41,439 nt of DNA from Candidatus Hodarchaeota archaeon (GCA_016839785.1 JAEOTQ010000004.1:1-41439), one strand, 5' to 3'; positions 26,402 through 34,794 are shown, numbered from the stretch's first letter. Notes: a model not told the origin generated them from the letters alone. Program-made: numbers and translations.

Positions 26402-27784
26402 TCAATATAGGTATTTCTGTAAGATGCGTCCTCTTTCAACCAGTGCATACATTCCATCCACAGAATCTTCTGCTGTATGGAATACTGGAATACCGTATCC
26501 TTCAAACTCGGCATTCACTGTTGGATCAGGAAGATTATATACTAATATAGGTTTTTTAGGATACTCTCGTTTAAGGAGAGCTATTCGTGCAGGTGTGTCT
26601 TTAGACACAACTGGTGCATCACTTCTAGGAACAACTATTAGTCCTGACACATTATTCTCTTTGAGAAATATTTTGGAAATTTCAGTTATCACTTCTGTAG
26701 TAGCTGATCCTGTTAAGTCCATAAACGCTAGTGGGTTGTTGTTTTTGTCTCTTGAGATAGCAGTTTGTACCGCATGTTTCTTAACAACTTCTTCTGTCTC
26801 TTCCACTACAGTATCTGGTAATTTCGCTAATTCTAATTTATATCGATTCATTCGATATAATGCCATTGCAGCGGGTCCGCCTGTATTTGTAACTAGTGCT
26901 ATGCTATTCCCAAATGCAGGGGGTTGTGAATAGAGAGCTTTAATGGAATTTATAAATTGAGAAGTGCTATCACATTGAATGATTCCTGATTGTCGTAATA
27001 TTTCTTTGTAGATACCCATAGTGCTAGCTACTGCTCCTGTATGTCCTTTAGCAGCCATAGACACATTTTCTGTGGAGGGTAGCTTAAGGACAACAATAGC
27101 TTTTTTCCGAGTAATTGCTTTTGAGACTTTTATAAATTTACGTCCACCTTTCACTCCTTCTATATACGCACCAATCACTTTTGTATCTGGATCTTGGCCG
27201 AAATATTCAATGAAATCTGTCTCATTCAAATCTGCAGCATTTCCATATGAAACGAATCGTTTTAGTCCTATTTTATTCTGATGAAGGGCGAGAAGAAGAT
27301 CAATCGCTAGAGACCCTGACTGTGAAATTAACGAGACATTCCCTTTTTCAGGTAGTTCGAAATTTGGAAACAAGGTATTGACCTGAGAATGCGTATCAAC
27401 AATTCCAAGACAATTTGGCCCAATTAGCCGTGAATCACCTAAAGCCTTCACTAATTCTTGTTGTAGATCATCTCGTCCAACTTCTGAGAATCCAGCTGTA
27501 ATACATACAATAGCAGGTATTCCTCTTTTTGAAACGTCGGCCACGGCTTGAATTGCCAATTTTGTGGGTAAAACGATGACAGCTAAATCTGGAACTTCTG
27601 GCAAATCGAATACACTTTTGTAACATTTGATCCCCATTATTTCTGTAACTCGGGGATTAATTGGAAAGACTCTTTGAAAATAAGGAACCACAAAATGGTT
27701 AAATATTAAGCGTCCGTATTTCTTTTCATCAGAAGACGCACCTAGAATGGCTACAGATCGTGGTTCAAAGAAGAAGTCAAGCAT
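26402..27784 (-). CDS. Acyl-CoA synthetase (ADP-forming), alpha subunit
   Basis: NDP-forming acetate- or acyl-CoA ligase, which makes ATP from acyl-CoA. The CoA-binding Rossmann domain begins FFEPRSVAILGASSDEKKYG. NPRVTEIMGIKCYKS, ITAGFSEVGR and RLIGPNCLGIVDT belong to the same domain. SLISQSGSLAIDLL and the phosphohistidine motif AAKGHTGAVAST complete the alpha subunit. It has about 460 residues and lacks the ATP-grasp beta part, which must be encoded elsewhere. ATGs at 27796, 27787 and 27784 are possible; GGATGA precedes the last two, and MLDFFFEP is the usual beginning. Confidence 0.92.
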   Translation of the reverse strand: MLDFFFEPRSVAILGASSDEKKYGRLIFNHFVVPYFQRVFPINPRVTEIMGIKCYKSVFDLPEVPDLAVIVLPTKLAIQAVADVSKRGIPAIVCITAGFSEVGRDDLQQELVKALGDSRLIGPNCLGIVDTHSQVNTLFPNFELPEKGNVSLISQSGSLAIDLLLALHQNKIGLKRFVSYGNAADLNETDFIEYFGQDPDTKVIGAYIEGVKGGRKFIKVSKAITRKKAIVVLKLPSTENVSMAAKGHTGAVASTMGIYKEILRQSGIIQCDSTSQFINSIKALYSQPPAFGNSIALVTNTGGPAAMALYRMNRYKLELAKLPDTVVEETEEVVKKHAVQTAISRDKNNNPLAFMDLTGSATTEVITEISKIFLKENNVSGLIVVPRSDAPVVSKDTPARIALLKREYPKKPILVYNLPDPTVNAEFEGYGIPVFHTAEDSVDGMYALVERGRILQKYLY

Positions 27785-27881
27785 CATGAATTTCATCCAG
27801 ATTAATTGCCATAAATTCTTTCAATACATTCATAGGAGAGGGAGAATTGATTTTCTCGACACTCTATAAAATTGCTTCCCA

Positions 27882-28733
27882 TTAAATAAAATTCTTGTTG
27901 CGAGGTGATTGGCAAGTACAACAAAAATTTGTAATCCTTCGATTTGCTTTGATCGAAGATATTGCTTTACCACACTTAAGGCAAGATTGTTCCCCCCTTA
28001 AATGAATTCTAAACAATTCTCCTCTCCAAAATCGCTGATTATCTAATTGATCAGTGGAAAATAACCAATCCGTAATTTTAGCCGTGGAAAATTGTAAAAT
28101 TGATTGACAAGAAGTAAATAATTGTTCTATTTCGCTGGTGTCGAGGCTAGTTCGTTTTGTAAAAGGATGAATTGCAGCATTAAACAAAATTTCATCAGCA
28201 TAAGCATTTCCAATTCCTGTTACAAACTCTTGTTTATTCAATACTCCTTTGATTTCCCCACGATAACGCTTAATTCTTGATTGAAATTCATTGAGGGAGA
28301 TCTCTAGAATATCAGGACCGTAATTTCTAACTTTTGATGGAGTTGAATATTCATTTTGGGTGGTAGTATCATATAACCATATTGCTCCATGTAGACGTCT
28401 ATCATGATATAGGAGGATTTTCCCTGACTTGAAATGCATCTTCATTACGGTTTTAGCAGGTAATTTCTTCTTCTCCCACGATAAACACCCTGTTAAACCA
28501 TGGTCAAGGAAAAGAGCTAAAGTTTTTTCCCCTGATTGAAAATAAAATATAAGAAGTTTGCCTTTTCTTTTAACATTCTCTAGTTTTGTTCCCTCCAACA
28601 TTGATTTAAATTGTTCTATGCCAGGAATTCGAATTACCGTATGAATAAATGTCTCAACTTCAGTGATAATCTCACCAGATAACTTTTTAGATAAATAGTT
28701 GCTAATTCCTTCAAGTTCTGGCAATTCTGGCAT
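27882..28733 (-). CDS. Fpg/Nei-family DNA glycosylase
   Basis: Bifunctional base-excision glycosylase/AP lyase. It begins MPELPELEG, where Pro2 is the Schiff-base nucleophile and Glu3 the acid. NKQEFVTGIGNAYADEILF carries the helix-two-turn-helix. The C-terminal zinc finger is CLKCGKAISSIKANRRITNFCCTCQ (Cys-x2-Cys ... Cys-x2-Cys). It has 283 residues, the usual Fpg length. Substrate preference between 8-oxoguanine (MutM) and oxidised pyrimidines (Nei) is not settled by these motifs. The family is chiefly bacterial and patchy in archaea, so transfer is possible. Confidence 0.92.
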   Translation of the reverse strand: MPELPELEGISNYLSKKLSGEIITEVETFIHTVIRIPGIEQFKSMLEGTKLENVKRKGKLLIFYFQSGEKTLALFLDHGLTGCLSWEKKKLPAKTVMKMHFKSGKILLYHDRRLHGAIWLYDTTTQNEYSTPSKVRNYGPDILEISLNEFQSRIKRYRGEIKGVLNKQEFVTGIGNAYADEILFNAAIHPFTKRTSLDTSEIEQLFTSCQSILQFSTAKITDWLFSTDQLDNQRFWRGELFRIHLRGEQSCLKCGKAISSIKANRRITNFCCTCQSPRNKNFI

Positions 28734-28854
28734 ATGTTCCTAAAAACAAGATTTCATATTTAGCGATTGTTAACTAGAAAAGACTCTTTAACAAGCTGGT
28801 TAAGAAGGGATTTCTGTTAGATTCGCGAATACTGGTATATATGGTTTGATTTGA

Positions 28855-29547
28855 ATGGGTGTCGACTGGACTTCTATTAAAAATTGGAAATCGCTAGATA
28901 TCCAAAGGGTGAGGAATTCCTTATTAAACCTCCCAAGGTGGTTTTTAGCGATCTGGATTGCAGTAAATATTATCATTCCAACCTATGGTGTCCTTCTATA
29001 TTATTGGCAGTATGCATACTATCACCCCATTTTCTGGATTTTCATTCCAGATTCGAATACTTTCGCTATTTTCTTCGGTATTTTTTTGTTTGTCACTCTA
29101 GGATTAAGGAAAAATATACAGGTGCTAAATCTCATCACATTTATAGGTTTAGTGAGAGCTTTTTTTGGGTACATTGTTGTGTTTACTGTACAACCGTCAT
29201 TTTTTGATATTGTCTCTTTAGCAGCTCATACATTTGAATTGGGTGAAGGACTTATACTTTTGCTATTTATTAAGGTCGATTTGAAGAACTATAGTCTTTC
29301 AGCTTTTATTACTATGGTTGATTGGTTTTTTGATTTTTTAAATCCTTTTGATTTACCTACATTAGTACTATATCCATTTGATGCGGACATAAATCCAAAT
29401 AATACCGCTCCCTATATTACCACGTTTGCTGTAGTATTTATAACGGTAATTATTGGTTGTCTCATCTACGTACGATGGAAACATTGGATATCAGAAGGGA
29501 AGAATGTAAAATGGATTGAAACCCTGGAGTATCTCAAAGGGATTTAA
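28855..29547 (+). CDS. DUF1405-like integral membrane protein
   Basis: It has 230 residues with about six hydrophobic helices and no catalytic motif. LYYWQYAYYHPIFWIFIPDSN and the following LxxGLRKNxxxLNLITFIGLVRA pattern match what I recall of the DUF1405 (YpjA-like) family found in Bacillus and haloarchaea. The function of that family is unknown. The ATG at 28855 lies only about 17 bases after a TATA-like GTATATATGG (28834-28843). A GTG at 28909, still before the first helix, could therefore be the true start. It converges on the longin-like gene. Confidence 0.7.
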   Translation: MGVDWTSIKNWKSLDIQRVRNSLLNLPRWFLAIWIAVNIIIPTYGVLLYYWQYAYYHPIFWIFIPDSNTFAIFFGIFLFVTLGLRKNIQVLNLITFIGLVRAFFGYIVVFTVQPSFFDIVSLAAHTFELGEGLILLLFIKVDLKNYSLSAFITMVDWFFDFLNPFDLPTLVLYPFDADINPNNTAPYITTFAVVFITVIIGCLIYVRWKHWISEGKNVKWIETLEYLKGI

Positions 29548-29552
29548 TCTCG

Positions 29553-30284
29553 TCAAAGTGAGCTGACAATTTTACTTTTTAATCGAATTATTTCCTTAAG
29601 CGCTTTTTCTCGGTTTTTCTTCCATACTATTATGATAACAACATACTTTCTAAAACGCTCTACAAAAACCATGTATTCCCTACCTAAGGAAAATTGCAAT
29701 TGTTCAATCTCTTGGCCAATCAATATACTGGACTCAATGATTACTTTACACATCTGGGCAAGAGGATTAGCATGAGGATGAATTTCAGGGATCGAGATTG
29801 TAGTGAATACTTGATGAAAATTCGGTTTTTCGAGTAGGATATAATCAGAGAAAAATGATTCATCCATAATATCGATAATTTTGCTCAATCCAACGATATC
29901 AATCGAAATTAAAGAATTATACTCTCTCTTAAGGAAATCATTGAAATCGACAAATTGATGGTCATCAAAGGATATTTCTTCTTTTAATTCTTTCTTAAAG
30001 GTTGCCTCAAAACGTCGTAACGTCGTATTTGCAAAGTTCATTTCCTTTAGATCATGTTCATGGGAAAAGAAAATGCCGTAGGTATATTTGCCCTCGATGA
30101 TATGGACAATATATTTCCCTTGATCGATTGTCTTTATTTCCGAATCATCGGTTTCCTTGACTGCATTGAGAACTGCACTCATGAGGCCCGCACGTAAATC
30201 TTCGTCAACATCGGAAAAACCGGGCATAAACGAATAGGAAAAGAGTAAAAGTCCATTCTTTGTTGTGATGTTTACGCCTATCAA
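29553..30284 (-). CDS. Two-domain longin/roadblock-like protein
   Basis: No enzyme motif. The N-terminus (MIGVNITTKNGLLLFSYSF, then a helix LRAGLMSAVLNAVKET, then KTIDQGKYIVHIIEGKYTYGIFFSHEH) is the strand-strand-helix-strand pattern of longin-like domains that Asgard archaea have in abundance. A second domain of similar make-up begins near residue 125 and ends with YMVFVERFRKYVVIIIVWKKN and a basic helix. It has 243 residues. It starts with TTG, supported by AGGTAA 5 bases upstream. It is divergent from larC across a 267-base spacer. Binding to small GTPases is the usual guess for this fold and is inference here. Confidence 0.68.
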   Translation of the reverse strand: MIGVNITTKNGLLLFSYSFMPGFSDVDEDLRAGLMSAVLNAVKETDDSEIKTIDQGKYIVHIIEGKYTYGIFFSHEHDLKEMNFANTTLRRFEATFKKELKEEISFDDHQFVDFNDFLKREYNSLISIDIVGLSKIIDIMDESFFSDYILLEKPNFHQVFTTISIPEIHPHANPLAQMCKVIIESSILIGQEIEQLQFSLGREYMVFVERFRKYVVIIIVWKKNREKALKEIIRLKSKIVSSL

Positions 30285-30299
30285 GAGAATTACCTAATT

Positions 30300-30433
30300 C
30301 CGATTACAATCAAAAATTGTAGGATATGTAAAGTTTTTTACTAATATACTTAATGGATAGTCAATGATTGAGGATTTTCAGCACTCAATTAACAAATTGG
30401 AATGAAAGCGATACAATCATTGATTGTAATCGG
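30300..30433. repeat. 13-bp inverted repeat in the longin-larC divergent spacer
   Basis: CCGATTACAATCA (30300-30312) is exactly complementary to TGATTGTAATCGG (30421-30433), 108 bases apart. A related CAATGATTGA lies between them at about 30362-30371. The left arm sits in the promoter-leader region of the minus-strand longin gene; the right arm lies about 125 bases before larC. It could be two operator half-sites used through looping, or the ends of a small non-autonomous element; no flanking target duplication is visible. The rest of the spacer (30285-30557) is AT-rich without other structure. Confidence 0.5.
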
Positions 30434-30557
30434 GACACTAAAATAATTTTAGTTAGAAAATTAAGATTTACCAAATTTCTTTTCGATTAATCAGTGATAG
30501 CAATTAAAATTCTAGTAAAAAATTTTGAATAACATATAGCTTTTTGTGTAATTGAAG

Positions 30558-31799
30558 ATGACATTACTAATTATTGATTCCAGTGTTTCAGGAGCGGCAG
30601 GGGATATGCTAATTGCCGCTTTATTAGACTTGTATTCCGAAGAACAACGTAACGACTTTTGTAACAAATTTCAATCAGAATTAGTTGAGTATGATCCTCA
30701 ATTTCTATTAAAATGGAAAAAAGTAAAAATTGAAGGCTTTTTTGGACTCCAATTGATTACGAACGCAAAGAAACGCTTTACTCCAGATGAATTAGTGCAT
30801 ATCAATCAAGATCTAGGCCAAAAATTACTAAAGTCAAAACAAGTAATTCAGGGTGCAAATAATGCTTTAGATTATTTAATTAAGGCTGAGAAAGAAATTC
30901 ATGGTGCTATGAGTGATAGTAGAGATTTACATTTCCATGAATTAGCAACCATTGATACTATTCTGGATATTGTGGGTTTTTACTACCTTCTGGAATCTCT
31001 TGGAAAAGAAGAGTTAATGCTTCAGGTATTACCTATTGCAGTGGGTGGCGGTACAAAAATGATATCCCATGGATTGGTATCTGTTCCTACTCCTGCAACA
31101 ACAGAAATAATAAAAATTGGAAATTTGAAGGTAAAGGGGGGGCCTATAGAGGAAGAATTATTAACCCCAACAGGAGCAGCCATTTTAGCCTCTTTACAAG
31201 CGAAATCCATTCTGTATTTACCGAGCATGAATTTTGAGAGAATTGGAAGAAGTTTTGGAACTCATTTTCCAAAAGAAGGAAAACAGAGATTTCTGCAAAT
31301 TATGCTTGGAAAAACAAAAACCCATTTGCATTCAGAGGAAATCATGATTCTAGAAACAAATGTTGACGATGTAGATGGCGAAACCATTGGGTACCTATTT
31401 GATATTCTTTTCCGTGAAAAATTAGTTTTAGATTTTATTGCTATCAATACATTGATGAAGAAAAATAGACCTGGGTATCTTCTTCAAGCCATTGTTGAGC
31501 CTGAGAAAGTTCATGAAGTATCTTTGGTTCTAATGCGTGAATTAGGCACACTTGGAGTTCGAGTGTTATCAGGTTTTCGACATATTGTTCCACGTAATTA
31601 TTCTACACACAGTGTTATGATTGAAAAGAGTGAGGACAGTGTAAGTGTGAAACGTGGCTTTATCGGGAACGAAATGATTACTGAAAAAGTGGAATATGAG
31701 GATATTAAACGAATAGCTCTCAAAAAGAAACAACCACTTAGAACCATACGAAAAAACATTAATTCTAACATTACCAAGGAGAATGATGTCAATGAATAA
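30558..31799 (+). CDS. larC: LarC-like nickel-insertion protein (DUF111)
   Basis: CTP-dependent nickel insertase that completes the nickel-pincer nucleotide cofactor. The ATG at 30558 gives MTLLIIDSSVSGAAGDMLIAALLDL, the standard family N-terminus; a TTG two codons earlier is less likely. Later marks are DLHFHELATIDTILDIVG, LPIAVGGG, SHGLVSVPTPATTEII, LLTPTGAAILA and ETNVDDVDGETIGYLFD. It has 413 residues, full length for a single-frame LarC. larB overlaps its end, so the genes are coupled. LarE, the sulfur-donating enzyme, is not in the window. Confidence 0.93.
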   Translation: MTLLIIDSSVSGAAGDMLIAALLDLYSEEQRNDFCNKFQSELVEYDPQFLLKWKKVKIEGFFGLQLITNAKKRFTPDELVHINQDLGQKLLKSKQVIQGANNALDYLIKAEKEIHGAMSDSRDLHFHELATIDTILDIVGFYYLLESLGKEELMLQVLPIAVGGGTKMISHGLVSVPTPATTEIIKIGNLKVKGGPIEEELLTPTGAAILASLQAKSILYLPSMNFERIGRSFGTHFPKEGKQRFLQIMLGKTKTHLHSEEIMILETNVDDVDGETIGYLFDILFREKLVLDFIAINTLMKKNRPGYLLQAIVEPEKVHEVSLVLMRELGTLGVRVLSGFRHIVPRNYSTHSVMIEKSEDSVSVKRGFIGNEMITEKVEYEDIKRIALKKKQPLRTIRKNINSNITKENDVNE

Positions 31800-32568
31800 T
31801 TTAGAGGAGATTTTAGAGAGATTAAGCACCGGAGAAATTGATATTAAGGAAGCTATGAAAGCAATAAATCTGTTCGGGATTGAATTCATTGGAGAGGGAG
31901 CAAAAATGGATACAGGCCGTCATTTACGACGAGGAATACCAGAAATAATTTTTGCGGAAAAAAAACGGCCTAAACTTGTAGTAAAAATTGTTTTTTCCAT
32001 AATGAAATCACATCAAGTGTGCTTACTCTCCCGGGTCTTTGAAAGACACTTATCTCTTCTAAAAAAAGAACTAGGATCGGTTTATGAGCTAGTAATTTCC
32101 TCAGATTCAGAACCTTTTACAGTTACTGTCAAGAAAAAGGATTACTCTCTCCCAATTCCCTCTCAACGAATTGGAATTCTTACAGCAGGATCCTCAGATA
32201 TACCAATTGCAGAAGAAGCAGAGGCAATTGCTCGTATTATGGGTGTAGATGTTATGTCATTCCATGATGTTGGAATTGCTGGAGTACATAGACTATTCAC
32301 ACCTCTAAAAGAGCTTATAAAACAAAATGTTAAAGTTATAATCGTTATTGCTGGAATGGAAGGTGCTCTTCCTACGATTGTCTCTGGATTGGTTAGTATT
32401 CCTGTAATCGGAGTTCCTGCATCTACAGGTTATGGTTATGGTGGAAAAGGGATTGCAGCTTTGATGTCGATGTTACAAAGCTGTTCTCCTGGGTTAGTCG
32501 TAGTTAATATAGATAATGGAATTAACGCTGGAGCAACCGCGGCATTGATTGCTAAACAAAGCAAATAA
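31783..32568 (+). CDS. larB: LarB-like pyridinium carboxylase (AIR carboxylase-related)
   Basis: First step of nickel-pincer nucleotide synthesis: carboxylation and hydrolysis of nicotinic acid adenine dinucleotide. The C-terminal PurE-like domain has GILTAGSSDIPIAEEAE, GVDVMSFHDVGIAGVHRL, VIAGMEGALPTIVSGL, IGVPASTGYGYGGKG and VVNIDNGINAGATAAL. ATGs at 31783, 31786 and 31792 are all possible; AAGGAG at 31776 best fits 31786 or 31792. It overlaps the larC end by up to 17 bases. NaAD, its known substrate, is also the substrate of NadE encoded elsewhere in this window. Confidence 0.92.
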   Translation: MMSMNNLEEILERLSTGEIDIKEAMKAINLFGIEFIGEGAKMDTGRHLRRGIPEIIFAEKKRPKLVVKIVFSIMKSHQVCLLSRVFERHLSLLKKELGSVYELVISSDSEPFTVTVKKKDYSLPIPSQRIGILTAGSSDIPIAEEAEAIARIMGVDVMSFHDVGIAGVHRLFTPLKELIKQNVKVIIVIAGMEGALPTIVSGLVSIPVIGVPASTGYGYGGKGIAALMSMLQSCSPGLVVVNIDNGINAGATAALIAKQSK

Positions 32569-32632
32569 ATACTGTATTAAGAAAAATAAATTGAATTATT
32601 TTGAAAGGATATTGAAGTTCGAGAGAGGTTCT

Positions 32633-33313
32633 ATGCAAATGTCGGACGAAAATTCAAATTTAGGACAAGAAGAAGATAAAAAAGAGGAAGAAGTTGCACA
32701 GGAAGAAGAAGAGGAGAAGATACCATCTCAAACAGAAGAAAAACCACCAAAGAAGAAGTATGTATTTAATTGTACCAAGTGTGGACAATGTTGTGAAAAA
32801 AGAGACCATGTCCCTGTTTCATTTGATGATATTCGGAGGTGGACTAAATCCGGAGTAATTAATTCAGTTTTTCCTCATCTAAAAATGCAAACTTTCCCTG
32901 CTCAAGTCCAGGGAGAGGTTCGAGAAGTAATCTCAATAGTTATAAGCCCTTCAGAGGAAGGTGGATGTCCTCTATTTGACCAGGAAAATAAACTCTGCAA
33001 TATTTACCATTCCATGCCTCTAGAATGTCTTGCATTCCCCCTAGGATTTAATGGAAATGAGTATTTCATAAAAGATAAATCGATCCCTGGATTAGGAAAT
33101 GGAACGATGACAAAAGAACAGCTCATAAATGATCGTGATAATGCTCGAGAGGATTTTGAAGCCCGAGTAGAAACTCAAATACTTCTCCCATTTACATATA
33201 CGCTCTTCATGCAAAATTTAATTGAACAACAACAAAAAATCCGTGAAGAAATGCCTGAAGATAAACGAAAACAGTTAGATGATCTTTTAAAAACCGAGGA
33301 ATCTCAAAAATAG
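32633..33313 (+). CDS. YkgJ-type cysteine-cluster protein
   Basis: Putative metal or Fe-S binding protein. The ATG at 32633 is chosen over one 28 codons upstream because GAGAGGT lies 5 bases before it. A strongly acidic, low-complexity N-terminus (about residues 1-35, Glu/Lys runs) is followed by FNCTKCGQCCEKRDHVPVS, the CxxCxxCC cluster of the YkgJ family. CPLFDQENKLCNIYHSMPLECLAFPL supplies three further cysteines. It has 226 residues. It lies 64 bases after larB, so a link to the nickel cofactor pathway is possible but not proven. Confidence 0.85.
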   Translation: MQMSDENSNLGQEEDKKEEEVAQEEEEEKIPSQTEEKPPKKKYVFNCTKCGQCCEKRDHVPVSFDDIRRWTKSGVINSVFPHLKMQTFPAQVQGEVREVISIVISPSEEGGCPLFDQENKLCNIYHSMPLECLAFPLGFNGNEYFIKDKSIPGLGNGTMTKEQLINDRDNAREDFEARVETQILLPFTYTLFMQNLIEQQQKIREEMPEDKRKQLDDLLKTEESQK

Positions 33314-33319
33314 TTATTA

Positions 33320-34066
33320 CTAGCGATGAGTAGGCGAATAATCGCATTTTGAACAGATCCACTTAGCAAAAGGAAGAATCACGTCATCTCTTCCTTCCTG
33401 TTCCATTTTTTCAGAATAAGGCAACAAATTTCCCGCTCCACATTCAGGACAAGGAGGAGTGGTTATAACGCTTGTATTTTGGGGTATATAGCTGTCTAAG
33501 GATTTTACATCTCTTGAACTAAGGGCTTTAGGGGTAACTTTACTAGTTTTAGTCTTTGTAGGGATTGTAGTAGTTTTTGTTCTTATTTTCTTAGGTGTGG
33601 TTTTTCGCGTAGTAGTGCTACGAGTAGGTTTAGCCTTAGCTTTCGTTGTACTGGTTTTTTTTGTTGTGGATGGAGTCTTTTTAGTTATTGTCATCCTTTT
33701 TTTCCTTGTAGACGTAGATTTAGTTGATTTAGTTGGCTTACTCGTTGTTCGTCCTTCGGCTAATTCTGGTGCCAACCCATTTGTTGGGATCGATTCGATA
33801 CATTCTAGAAACTCTCTTGCCTCTTCGCCTTGATCAACTGTTTGTACACGAAAAGTTAACCCGTAAAATCTACGGATCTCTGTAGCGGCGGTGGAGGAAA
33901 TAAAACGAGTTTTGACCGCAGCACCTCTACCTATCCAAATCCATATTTTCCTTTTTTCATCGTCAACAAGAATGAAAACTGATTGTGCTTTAAGTTCTTC
34001 AGGAGAAAAAGCCACTGGATCCCAATGACCATCAGAATTCACTGAATATGCTACAAGTCGTGTCAA
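33320..34066 (-). CDS. Gelsolin-like domain fused to Lys/Thr-rich tail and zinc ribbon
   Basis: It has 248 residues in three parts. Residues 1-92 look like one gelsolin/ADF-H-type repeat: SVFILVDDEKRKIWIWIGRGA, then a helix FISSTAATEIRRFYG, then a strand FRVQTVDQG and EEAREFLECI. Residues about 106-180 are a basic low-complexity tail of Lys, Thr, Ser, Arg and Pro, like histone H1 tails. Residues 206-241 hold CPECG...CSKCDY, two Cys-x2-Cys pairs of a zinc ribbon. The start is TTG, 25-30 bases after a TATA box, so the message is probably near-leaderless. Gelsolin repeats bind actin in eukaryotes and occur in Asgard archaea; the other parts suggest nucleic acid contact. The combined function is unknown. 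Confidence 0.75.
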   Translation of the reverse strand: MTRLVAYSVNSDGHWDPVAFSPEELKAQSVFILVDDEKRKIWIWIGRGAAVKTRFISSTAATEIRRFYGLTFRVQTVDQGEEAREFLECIESIPTNGLAPELAEGRTTSKPTKSTKSTSTRKKRMTITKKTPSTTKKTSTTKAKAKPTRSTTTRKTTPKKIRTKTTTIPTKTKTSKVTPKALSSRDVKSLDSYIPQNTSVITTPPCPECGAGNLLPYSEKMEQEGRDDVILPFAKWICSKCDYSPTHR

Positions 34067-34090
34067 TTAATCATCTACTGCCTTTTTACA

Positions 34091-34098
34091 CTATATAG
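34091..34098 (-). promoter_or_regulatory. TATA box of the gelsolin-domain gene
   Basis: CTATATAG, centred near 34095. Counting about 26 bases downstream on the minus strand puts the transcription start near 34069, three bases before the TTG start codon at 34066. No ribosome binding site fits in that space, so translation of a leaderless message is implied. Confidence 0.6.
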
Positions 34099-34164
34099 AG
34101 TGTCTTTAGCAGTAAGAGTTAAAATTTTCCCATCCGTTTCTATTTACTTTTCGCAAACTGTGTA

Positions 34165-34794
34165 TTATGAATTCTGAGTAGTGTTTGAAATTCTAAGTAT
34201 AGCTCTCGTTCGAACTATCAAGAGAGGAATATTGCGAATACTAACAGATTTTTGGAGAAGAACGTGTGTTTCAGTATATTTGATCTTCTCACCAACAAGG
34301 AAATCAAAAACTCGTTTTTTATCTGGGTAATCCGAGGGTAAATAGACTATAAAGTTCATCTCTCTTAGCATTAATCCTTTTACTGAAGATAACTTTCGTG
34401 TAACCCTAATATGAGCAGAATCGATAGTAAGAGTGTATCCTCTTGCGGGTAGATAAAACCGCTTCACCTTGTCTTTTTTCTGGACAAGTTCAGTAGACAA
34501 TCCTAGACTAGACATTGTAGGGAGGTAGAAAGCTATTATAAATAATGTAATCGTCAATGGAACTAAGGCCCATAAAATATTCGTAATAAAAAGCGCTGGA
34601 TTAAAAGAACCTGCTTTTAGTGTATCAAAAAATATCTCTTCTCTCTGTGTTGGTCCTGATAATCCTGGATCTGTAGGAATTAAGGGATTAATACTATTAA
34701 CTATGAGGAGCATTGATCCAGTAAGAAAAATAGCAATCAAGATGCCATAGGATAACTGAGTAAGTCGTATATTTGCTATTGGACCACGTAACAT
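34165..34794 (-). CDS. Unknown two-helix membrane protein paired with a winged-helix regulator
   Basis: No known family. Two membrane helices are visible, LSYGILIAIFLTGSMLLIV (about residues 13-31) and LFITNILWALVPLTITLFIIAF (about 69-90), with a short loop between. About 110 soluble residues follow, with a beta-rich pattern (FYLPARGYTLTIDSAHIRVTRKL, MNFIVYLPSDYPDKKR). The ATG at 34794 has AGGTGA 6 bases upstream; an ATG at 34818 that overlaps the regulator's stop is the alternative. The near-overlap means the two genes are translated together, so this may be the membrane sensor for the regulator. Confidence 0.68.
   Translation of the reverse strand: MLRGPIANIRLTQLSYGILIAIFLTGSMLLIVNSINPLIPTDPGLSGPTQREEIFFDTLKAGSFNPALFITNILWALVPLTITLFIIAFYLPTMSSLGLSTELVQKKDKVKRFYLPARGYTLTIDSAHIRVTRKLSSVKGLMLREMNFIVYLPSDYPDKKRVFDFLVGEKIKYTETHVLLQKSVSIRNIPLLIVRTRAILRISNTTQNS

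Noticed and set aside
26367..26933. 188-codon plus-strand open frame
   Set aside because: It lies wholly inside the acyl-CoA synthetase alpha and APH-like genes on the other strand, whose motifs are clear, and it has no motif of its own.
28884..29207. 107-codon alternative frame in the DUF1405-like gene
   Set aside because: The other frame gives a coherent multi-helix membrane protein with family motifs; this one does not.
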